NCBI GenBank assembly: GCA_900539655.1
Contig: UQCR01000107.1
Coordinates: forward strand, 1-23,085
Direction of reading: 5' to 3'
Source: an uncultured Robinsoniella sp.
Lineage (GTDB): Bacteria; Bacillota; Clostridia; Lachnospirales; Lachnospiraceae
DNA: 23,085 nt
Made by a program: the position numbers and the translations under genes. Below the pieces are notes generated by a model that saw only the letters and a list, made by a program, of their open reading frames with translations, was not told the origin of the DNA and made no database searches. Shown here in pieces: positions 17,501 through 23,085 of the stretch. The stretch's first letter is position 1; every line of letters begins with the position of its first letter.

Positions 17501-20500
17501 TGACGGAAAATACAGTAATAAGGACAATCGTGTGGTAAACATGATTGCAAAGGGTATGAGTACGAATACAGGAAATGTCTGGGCGAAGCTTGCAAATGCC
17601 GGAGGGATTTTCGGTTATGCAAGTGAAAAGTTTGAGATTTCCACAACCGCAAAAGACTATCAGGGAAATAATACAGATGCAGATATCACCGATGTATTTA
17701 ACAGAGGAAGCATCAGGGCACAGTACAATGCCGGAGGAGTAGCAGGAAAAGCGGTAAAGCTGGATCTGAAATATTCCAGGAAAGTACTGACAGATGCTAT
17801 GAATGCGAATGATCCTGATAATTTCCTTTTTACGAATATAAATCGGGTAACCGCAGATTATGACAATGCCGGGGGAATCCTTGGCGATGCGAGCATTTGT
17901 ATTTTACAGGATGTATTTAACAGCGGAATGACAGGAACTTATGAACAGGTACAAAATAGCGGTACCCAGGGAGTGATCAGTGCCGGCCAGGACAATGCCG
18001 GAGGTCTGGTGGGAAGAGCAGATGCAATGAGCATTTCTTATTCCAAATTAATATCAGACCAGATCATAAATAACCGCGCTTATATCTATACCAACCTGGC
18101 TAATATACATGCAGGAAGGGACAATGCCGGAGGAATTATCGGCAACGGCAGAGGAAGCGTACAGTTGCTGGATACCTATAATATGGGCCAGATCACCGCA
18201 GGAAGAAATAATGCCGGAGGAATTGCCGGACAATTATATGATAAGGGAACCGGAGATATTGTCAGCGATAAAAAAGACAGTGCAGACAAAGATGTTGCAG
18301 ACTTAAGCGGAATTGATGTGAAATTAAATCAGACTGTGAAGGCAGAAGATACTAACATAGGCGGTATTGCCGTGAAGGATCTGAAAAAAGCCAAAAAAGT
18401 CAGCTATATTACTTATCAGACGATTACGACAGGTCCGGATACACCGGATGCACCTTATCAGAACCGTTATACCAATGCGCCAAAAGCCGCAACTGTAAAA
18501 GCATCGGTGGAGGACAATATAACGGCTTACAACGATAATGCCGGAGGAATCGCAGGATTCGTTACCGGTAATCCGGGAAATATACGCGTTGAAAACACCT
18601 TTAACACAGGTGCAGAGAAAAGCGGTAATGCAATCTGCGGCATTCGTGCGAAAAACAACAATGCCGGAGGTTTGGTAGGAAATTCAGTTTATGCTGATAT
18701 TACCTACACATTTGATATTAATCCCGGACCGTCGAATCTGAATACGACGGATAAAGGCGATCACAGTACATTTGCACCGGCATTCAACGATGAAGAAGTG
18801 CGTAAAGATCCATATGCGATCCCTATTGGAGGGAGCATGACCGGACTTCACATGGTTGCCAACAATGCCCAGGTAAGGGCAAGCTCCATAGATAAGGGTG
18901 CCAGCCAGACAACGGCTCAGGGCTTGGTTGACTTTAGCACAGGTGACCAGTATAACCTGACCAGCCAGAATGCAGGCGGTGCAGTCGGATATATGGAAGG
19001 CGGCAGAATTGAACGAGTTTATTCGCTGAAAGGAGAAGTTGTTTCTCCGGAAAATGTAGGCGGAGTGGTAGGATTTGCAAAAAATGCACTTGTGAAACAG
19101 GTTACCAGAATGGATGGAGAAGACATTTCCCTTGGGACAAAAGTTGCAAAGGGAAGCGGAAACTTTATTCAGAGGGGAAGCAGGAATGTAGGCGGAATAA
19201 TCGGCTATGCCTATGATGGAACACAGGTACTGGATACCCGGAATTACAACAGCGTAACCGGAAGAACAAATGTAGGCGGTATCATTGGATATGCCGGAAC
19301 AAGTGTGGAAGTTACACTTGCCCAGAATCTGAAAGCCGTTACCGGTAAGGCGTACGGTGCAGAAGATTTAAAAACGGATACTGCTTCCATAACTTTGCCG
19401 GGTTACGAATCTGCACAGCTTGATAAAAGTAATGTAGACGGAAGCTATATCGGTGGAATCGTGGGCAGGGGTGACAATAGTGTTATTGTTACCATGAGTA
19501 AAAATGACCCGCTCATAACCGAAGAATTTAAAGATTTACAGGAAGATGCGAAGTTTGCCGGAAAGTATACCCTTGGCGGCAACCAATCTAACGCAGTCAG
19601 TGGAAAAAGCTATGTAGGCGGTATCACAGGAGCATACGGTATTATCAATTATACAGTCAATACCGGACAGATATCTGCGGTGCAGCGTGCAGGCGGTATC
19701 AGCGGAAGCGGATACCGAATCACAAATACATACAACACGGGCGATGTGGTTGGTGAAAACAGGGTGATCTACATTCATGATGTAGGACATGTTCCGGGGA
19801 ATTCCACATTGACAGAATATACACAGGCAACGCATATCGGCGGTATAGCCGGCGAGCTTGGTGAACGTTCCGGAACCGGAATTGTTCAAAAGCCGGAGAC
19901 AGGGGTTTATGTCCAGAGTGTATTCAACAGTTCGCAGATTGTCAGAGGAGCCAGTTACGTAGGCGGTATTGCAGGTTATGCAGTCGGTCCTGTGGATGTA
20001 TCTTACAACAGTGCGACCATATCTGCAAAGCAGACGGATACCGGACTGGATGACTTAGGAGTATCCGGTACAAAAGTAGGCGGGCTGGTAGGCGTAATGG
20101 CCCAGGACCGCAGCAAGACCATTAAAATAACAAACAGCTATAGCACAGGAGAGATAATAGGTACCAACGACCGGGGAACCCTGATTGGATTCCTGGAAGG
20201 ATATACCGATGAAGTAATTAAATCAGAACGTATTGAAAACAGTTATTATCTTAGTGACAACGAACTGAAGTATTGGAACAGTTCCACGTCACAGATCGAC
20301 TCCACTTTTAACTATGGTTTAAAACCACTTTCACTGCCAAGCAGTACTGATTACGGTACATTTGTACAAAAAACGCAGCAGTTGAAAAAGGATGGAGATC
20401 CGGCAGATAATACTACTCCGTTGGATGAAAAGAGAACGGACAGCGAATATGGACTGCGAAATTACAGCAATATGGTACGCCAGTATGCAAAGGTAAATTC

Positions 20501-23084
20501 CAGCGTCAGCGTATCTATGGAATATCCGGCAAAAGGGGAAGAAAATTTAAAAACCCCTCTTAACAATAAAATTACGGGAACCGGCTCGGCGAATGTGGCA
20601 GCTTCTTCAGGCAGCCTTGCAGCCCAAAAGGCAAGATCGGCTAAATTTGTTTATCCATGGACAGAGGATGAATTAACACTGGGAATGGATTATGAGTTTC
20701 CACAGCTGGATCTGGCAGGTGCTTCTACGGATGACAGCGGTATATCCGAGGTCAGCCTGGGCAGTTTTACAACAAACGGAGGACAGGCACTGCCGGGTAA
20801 TAACCAGTCGTTTACGTCTCTGGACAATACGAAGGTTTCCTATTATTACAACTATTGGCCAACGAAAGCTGTTGATTATATGCAGTCTTCCGTAGAATAT
20901 GATGACGGAGGAAACAATGATAACTCTGCATATACAGACGGTACCTGGACTGGGGATAACACCAATAATACCGGAATAGCAATTAAATTCAGAGATAATG
21001 ATAAATACCCGGTGAAAAGAGTTACCCAGGAAAATATAGATTTAGTAGCCAGGTTCAAACTGAGCAGCGGCGCATTGCCAAATTATATGAACTTCTCCGT
21101 TTATGACGGACACAGCAGAGGAACTTATAATTATAATAATACAGTCTTTACAAATACGATATTGCCTAAATCACCGGTTAAGGTTTATACACTGGCTAAG
21201 GCATCCAGTTATGAGTATGATATTCCAAATAAAAAGCAGGATATCATGGTTAATGGAGAATTGTATTATTTCTATGCAAAAGATACGGCAGGAAATGATC
21301 CGAATAAATTTGATTCTGTAGATGATATTACGGTATCCGTAAATCTCTCAGGAGCAACTAATATGACCATTCGGATAAATCTTCCTTGTGAAGAGATGGA
21401 TTCCTATCTGCCGGCTTCCAGCGGTTATTTTACATTGGAGGCAACCAAGATTTATGATAAGGAATTAGGAATCAAGCCGGAAAATTTACCGGCATATGAC
21501 AGAACCAGCAGAATGTTCAGTATGCATTTTTCAAACACTGAAATAGATGATGTTCATAATGACAGTATACTGGATGAAATTCCGTCCATTGATTTTGATG
21601 ATCTGGATGATTTGGAATATTATCCGCAGACAACAGCGGCATTGGGAAGCACATTGCTTGCAGAAGATGAGGCAGCAGCCCAGCCGGATACATACCGGGT
21701 AGAGACAGAGAATAAGCTGCAGATCCGGAATGAACGTCATTTATATAACATGAACCTGGGTGAAAACATGGGTTATGCAGCGATTGGAAGTTCCTATCTG
21801 AAGTATCTCACAAGGGATATTGAACTTATGAATAATATCCAGTTATCAACAAGTGATGACGGATACAATGGATTTGTAATTGGTGCATCCAATAAACGTA
21901 TGTACCGTATGACGGGATCTCTGGACGGCAATGGTTATACCATTGGAAGAATCAGAGTAAACCGTATACAGAATCCCGGTAATTTCGAAACCGGGGCATC
22001 CATACCGAATACACATTATGCTCTGATTTATGATTTGAGCGGCGGTGTGGTTAAGAATTTAAATATCGGAAGTGACAGCAAAATTGTTGCCGATGAAGCA
22101 GCAGGGCTGGCATATTACGTAAGTAATGGCAGGACGGCCAGGAACCCGGATCCTTATCAGGATTATGACAATGCTTTATTTGAGAACTTAAGCCCGCAGC
22201 TGCCGATGGAAACCGGCGCAGATGCAAAAATCTATGATACAAGGGTATCTGCAAGGATAAGTGCCAGCAGGGCAGGAGGTTTTGCACTGTATACGGCAAG
22301 GCGTTTCAGCGGAAGCGGGGATGTTCCTACAACAGCATCCGGAAGAGAGGCAGTTAAAAAAGCGGTTACTTTTACAGATGATACTTTTGCCGGAAAGATT
22401 AACGGTATTTATGGAGGGAATGATCCATTTATGAATGCCGGAGATGCACTGGCAAGAAACTCATCCAGATCAGCAGGTATCTTAGTATTTGTTTCCGGTA
22501 CCCGTAAGTCAGAAGATATTGACGAGACGAAGCCAGGTTTGAATCTGTATCAGAATTACAGAACCGAGGCGGAAGTAAATGGGTGCCAGGTAGACAGAGA
22601 AGGATATGTATTTGCAAATAATGTATCAGCCGGAATGATCTGCGAAGCATTATATCCCCAAAATCGGGTGGGACAGATTGGAACAATTCGTAAATCATCT
22701 AATAATGGGGCAGTCGTAGCCCATGAACAGGCTAACGGCATCACGCAGGGTATTGTCAGCTTTGGTACAGGTGACACGGTACAGCAGGCAGACTGCAGAA
22801 ATGAAAGTAGGATACAGGTTACTTATTCTTATAATAACGGTATCGTACAGACGCCGGACGGCAACGGACTGGCAAGCGGAATCGGAAACTATGTAAGTGA
22901 AGCTTCTTATTGTACGAATAATGGAAGTGTATTTGGAAAAATTGCTTCCGGAATCAGTAACTATGGAGATAAACATACCGTGGTTGACCTCTGTGTAAAT
23001 AATGGTTATGTACAGGGAACGCTGGCAGCAGCAGGTATTGTGGCAGGTTCCTCCCGGGATGGCGGGAAAGACGCATTGATATAG
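11427..23084 (+). CDS. Giant prepilin-like GLUG/beta-helix repeat protein, putative pilus-associated adhesin (probably 3'-truncated)
   Basis: 3,885 codons to a TAG at 23082-23084. The N-terminus is a class III prepilin: basic leader ending N-K-K-G17, cleavage before F18, Glu at mature position 5 (E22), then a pilin-type hydrophobic helix (about residues 18-45). PilD of this locus should process it, giving about 3,868 mature residues. The remainder is: a head of ~450 residues with no recognised family; an entry motif (RHLSNLRYIL ... DDIDW, about residues 507-550); roughly 49 GLUG-like units centred on N/Y-A-G-G-I-A/V-G or V/I-G-G (about residues 786-2890); a non-repeat spacer (~2900-3420); and a second entry motif (ERHLYNM) opening another repeat domain cut off by the stop. 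GLUG repeats are predicted beta-helix units common in large surface adhesins. No sortase motif is present. By inference it caps or decorates the pilus, or is held in the membrane by its N-terminal helix. Its base composition is clearly more GC-rich than the assembly genes. Confidence 0.88.
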   Translation: MMPFMHRYKKRVRNKKGFTITELAVVLGVLSILIGIVAFNAVRIANQAYMARADDTAQVIYMAMQSSLTDLKVQGKFDEEFSDANRGTEFYDVPEEAIKGGTTGDGVDYPGVTFPGVPEGSADETAKKQELIDSKNLVYMELSKDDSDESALLYRLLEPYISDKSILDYSILVEVNLNNKTVRCAFYSERTDSFSYDETNLSKSVLYSKENVLLRDRGALEDKRQGYYGAQGIGEPENLGLLENAYVKVNNDDMLTIEWGEIGPENDAGGVTDDKRKKFTKMTYDISIVNAVDTSKVYYKIKDISAYNSGEGYITPGSTVTTGASGSVRSPMPVYDLYSYDKNKGVNNALKSNLMVPFYTEELQGDGTMKSYDGSDDSSTFKHRLSYYVPADKAGEKQYGVFRLVLDSITDGSNDELSVNKRYPSIPWSENFKVIVEGKYKGEGFTGSMSVSSGEENAYTEAKTVNPAENIYVTGVRGGTFWEEAKAYLANRENRNLSNMWYGLGYARHLSNLRYILNDKADPTDPAYVQNKAGNFQNFMLNDDIDWSLQKLGREEVIQPGGGTKVYHRLVVSNASGNDLTTTDVLKLRILQPISANEHDALEADRTRGFEGSFTSTVKKDTAGKIEYQKKADGNYLEIEVPNSLGVGQKEKIPVYQNYKLSNLKISNTYTDPDNPADTAKENRVGLFEIVGQNASVKNFTIEGITAKGNDYVGSVAGEFQGFGKNITLLKNEKNNYHMKMVESADGEKSEERLKDSSGNAIVLKPYAYGASDPGFNGNTIKATGNYAGGIAGMLAIGIEDTVPGDAKSGMLVDTANGTRFISLYDGKINEVNQTQNPALGNASRKDLNGISVKADNNAGGIAGVADKKTVITKAVNTGEVTAEHYNAGGIAGSLEEGSTFSGLDKAAGSTNEQYVIRDYEYVTSAGMTAVKTYKSEYSNYGIIQSNINAGGITGSAEGPLNSKPHYDVVIENTANAGPVLATGSYAGGIAGQIQGYQVSLQNVVNKADVAAVDSPVTGGAGIKGYAGGITAAAGNEFKLSGAVNLKTETGKIIEDIKIGTVPVMKPGISAASYAGGIIGLADDQVEISNLSLPYNIGNLTKDTIIQVSNSGNVTTQGSYAGGIAGALTKEVKLNVGTTQVQEKPVYNEGTVSAGGSYAGGITGVAAGKVEIQNVENRYNTVTTPKIEAAGSYAGGIAGSVTSEADAGLFPGDIELPDTEVKITIVKKIASNLIDPITDKVKDPVPGYYTNTMPVSATGISVINAGNNAGGIVGKLNTTKEIKNVFNAGTVSASQANAGGIAGYINSAAKITYDDDLIEARMNHTNSMATNEGSVKASRNAGGIAGNISDGNAVIHNAFNRGNITATSEDAGGIAGLIQVRQPGGATAQQDKFILAYSQNILDHVVIPADAGKGIFYTNSGSVQAANNAGGIIGDSHTDVKNVFNRGAVTARNGDNAGGIVGNMNKDSDTDAMVISNDTEIAKRMISHITTAVTPIYNNAGTIWSYKDNAGGVAGHGENTDIINMFNQGAVTANNNDNAGGIAGSIAKGNIKHDQPVAAEVFAGMIYSNQGNVTAGADNAGGVIGTGVDVNISNVFNRGRVTASTGSNAGGIAGNLQGNAQTVVISIDGNIASNMIANSMYTNLGDVKAWISNAGGVIGTGADIHITNVFNRGAVTAEIGDNAGGIAGNLQANTQDAAVSSEAAIALDMVANKMYTNQGNVIAGGSNAGGITGRATNVVSITDAYNSGTVTARNNSNAGGIAGQVIGEIHIESREATAKKSVEEKVCTNQGNVTASRDNAGGIAGSAEGNVTIKDVFNRGTVNARYGNNAGGVAGFLSGKGTIEHSKNVVIDGAHNVIKDYFMTNQASVTAGGDNAGGIVGKVVGFGSADGDRAIIKDVYSGISTAAGALPLTVNARNNAGGMAGRLVDTDITNEVSVDTAINKGIYTNNSTVTAARSNAGGIVGNADGRDRADDRFNSISYASIDSIKTGSGLEQNSFNISDVYNAGNVTAERMNAGGIFGIGGDGKYSNKDNRVVNMIAKGMSTNTGNVWAKLANAGGIFGYASEKFEISTTAKDYQGNNTDADITDVFNRGSIRAQYNAGGVAGKAVKLDLKYSRKVLTDAMNANDPDNFLFTNINRVTADYDNAGGILGDASICILQDVFNSGMTGTYEQVQNSGTQGVISAGQDNAGGLVGRADAMSISYSKLISDQIINNRAYIYTNLANIHAGRDNAGGIIGNGRGSVQLLDTYNMGQITAGRNNAGGIAGQLYDKGTGDIVSDKKDSADKDVADLSGIDVKLNQTVKAEDTNIGGIAVKDLKKAKKVSYITYQTITTGPDTPDAPYQNRYTNAPKAATVKASVEDNITAYNDNAGGIAGFVTGNPGNIRVENTFNTGAEKSGNAICGIRAKNNNAGGLVGNSVYADITYTFDINPGPSNLNTTDKGDHSTFAPAFNDEEVRKDPYAIPIGGSMTGLHMVANNAQVRASSIDKGASQTTAQGLVDFSTGDQYNLTSQNAGGAVGYMEGGRIERVYSLKGEVVSPENVGGVVGFAKNALVKQVTRMDGEDISLGTKVAKGSGNFIQRGSRNVGGIIGYAYDGTQVLDTRNYNSVTGRTNVGGIIGYAGTSVEVTLAQNLKAVTGKAYGAEDLKTDTASITLPGYESAQLDKSNVDGSYIGGIVGRGDNSVIVTMSKNDPLITEEFKDLQEDAKFAGKYTLGGNQSNAVSGKSYVGGITGAYGIINYTVNTGQISAVQRAGGISGSGYRITNTYNTGDVVGENRVIYIHDVGHVPGNSTLTEYTQATHIGGIAGELGERSGTGIVQKPETGVYVQSVFNSSQIVRGASYVGGIAGYAVGPVDVSYNSATISAKQTDTGLDDLGVSGTKVGGLVGVMAQDRSKTIKITNSYSTGEIIGTNDRGTLIGFLEGYTDEVIKSERIENSYYLSDNELKYWNSSTSQIDSTFNYGLKPLSLPSSTDYGTFVQKTQQLKKDGDPADNTTPLDEKRTDSEYGLRNYSNMVRQYAKVNSSVSVSMEYPAKGEENLKTPLNNKITGTGSANVAASSGSLAAQKARSAKFVYPWTEDELTLGMDYEFPQLDLAGASTDDSGISEVSLGSFTTNGGQALPGNNQSFTSLDNTKVSYYYNYWPTKAVDYMQSSVEYDDGGNNDNSAYTDGTWTGDNTNNTGIAIKFRDNDKYPVKRVTQENIDLVARFKLSSGALPNYMNFSVYDGHSRGTYNYNNTVFTNTILPKSPVKVYTLAKASSYEYDIPNKKQDIMVNGELYYFYAKDTAGNDPNKFDSVDDITVSVNLSGATNMTIRINLPCEEMDSYLPASSGYFTLEATKIYDKELGIKPENLPAYDRTSRMFSMHFSNTEIDDVHNDSILDEIPSIDFDDLDDLEYYPQTTAALGSTLLAEDEAAAQPDTYRVETENKLQIRNERHLYNMNLGENMGYAAIGSSYLKYLTRDIELMNNIQLSTSDDGYNGFVIGASNKRMYRMTGSLDGNGYTIGRIRVNRIQNPGNFETGASIPNTHYALIYDLSGGVVKNLNIGSDSKIVADEAAGLAYYVSNGRTARNPDPYQDYDNALFENLSPQLPMETGADAKIYDTRVSARISASRAGGFALYTARRFSGSGDVPTTASGREAVKKAVTFTDDTFAGKINGIYGGNDPFMNAGDALARNSSRSAGILVFVSGTRKSEDIDETKPGLNLYQNYRTEAEVNGCQVDREGYVFANNVSAGMICEALYPQNRVGQIGTIRKSSNNGAVVAHEQANGITQGIVSFGTGDTVQQADCRNESRIQVTYSYNNGIVQTPDGNGLASGIGNYVSEASYCTNNGSVFGKIASGISNYGDKHTVVDLCVNNGYVQGTLAAAGIVAGSSRDGGKDALI
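13770..20100 (+). repeat. Main GLUG-like repeat array of the giant protein
   Basis: I count about 40 A-G-G units and 9 V/I-G-G units by eye. They fall in three blocks: mostly S-Y-A-G-G early (about 13785-15020), N-A-G-G in the middle (about 15220-18990), and V/I-G-G late (about 19050-20090). Between glycines, strands of the type NVFNRGAVTA or YTNQGNVTA recur. The DNA core GCCGGAGGAAT is largely kept in the first two blocks, while the last block uses GTAGGCGG. In the best-ordered stretch (15951-16821) the spacing alternates between 29-30 and 41-45 residues. Each turn probably adds one layer to a beta-helix. Confidence 0.9.
21730..23081 (+). repeat. Second beta-helix domain of the giant protein, cut short
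   Basis: It opens with ERHLYNMNLGENMGY and TRDIELMNNIQ, the same kind of entry as the first domain (RHLSNLRY ... DDIDW near 12945-13070). Units then follow with A-G-L-A-Y, A-G-G-F-A-L, S-A-G-I-L-V-F, S-G-I-G-N-Y, S-G-I-S-N-Y and A-G-I-V-A-G. The strands between them carry C-x-N-N-G (YCTNNGSVFG, LCVNNGYVQG). The final unit reaches AAGIVAGSSRDGGKDALI and stops where the next C-x-N-N-G strand would be expected. Confidence 0.75.
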
Positions 23085-23085
23085 T

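Noticed and set aside
18109..18306. Small forward ORF inside the giant gene
   Set aside because: It is a +frame shadow of the repeat array; its peptide (repeated MPEEL) is just the repeat DNA read in another frame.
13770..18990. Regular short DNA repeats (core GCCGGAGGAAT) that could suggest a CRISPR array
   Set aside because: The repeats are in frame in one long ORF, encode A-G-G-I units, have uneven spacing (87-135 nt) and related intervening sequence, so they are protein repeats.
23000..23084. A sortase (LPxTG-type) anchor at the end of the giant protein
   Set aside because: No LPxTG-like motif, hydrophobic segment or basic tail is present before the stop; anchoring, if any, would be through the N-terminal pilin helix or through sequence beyond the window.

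Overview
The window holds a type IV pilus (T4P) locus from a Gram-positive organism. All supported genes lie on the + strand in one tightly packed array. Several things point to a low-GC monoderm of the Clostridia, possibly Lachnospiraceae: purine-rich Shine-Dalgarno sites before nearly every gene, AT-rich coding sequence, no outer-membrane secretin (PilQ) among the assembly genes, and a cysteine-free major pilin. The taxonomic placement is inference; no marker gene is present.

Layout. Positions 3-56 may be the tail of an upstream gene. A small FtsL/DivIC-like single-pass membrane protein (87-404) overlaps a long acidic protein that ends in a bactofilin domain (397-3066). The assembly machine follows: PilC platform (3070-4296), PilM-like (4308-5372), PilN-like (5377-6066), PilO-like (6085-6756), PilD prepilin peptidase (6753-7511), PilB extension ATPase (7525-9222) and PilT retraction ATPase (9237-10319). 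A 270-nt leader precedes the major pilin (10590-11186). A 240-nt spacer with two large, overlapping inverted repeats then leads into a giant prepilin-like protein (11427-23084), which fills half the window.

How the genes work together. PilD would process both prepilins at the shared K-K-G|F-T site. PilB would drive extension on the PilC platform, PilM/N/O would align the motor with the pilus, and PilT would retract it. The bactofilin-domain protein and its small partner are good candidates to position or scaffold the machine in the cell. The giant protein looks like a minor pilin whose globular head has been replaced by more than 3,000 residues of GLUG-like beta-helix repeats. It is therefore a candidate pilus-associated or membrane-tethered adhesin.

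Most unusual points: (1) the pilin-tethered giant repeat protein, with a clear 29/41-45-residue short/long unit alternation; (2) its stop codon, which falls in the middle of a repeat unit one base before the window ends; (3) four copies of a ten-residue leucine motif in the acidic tail of the bactofilin-domain protein; (4) the mutually exclusive RNA hairpins between the pilin and giant-prepilin genes; (5) a near-consensus Spo0A box and an orphan Shine-Dalgarno sequence upstream of the pilin.
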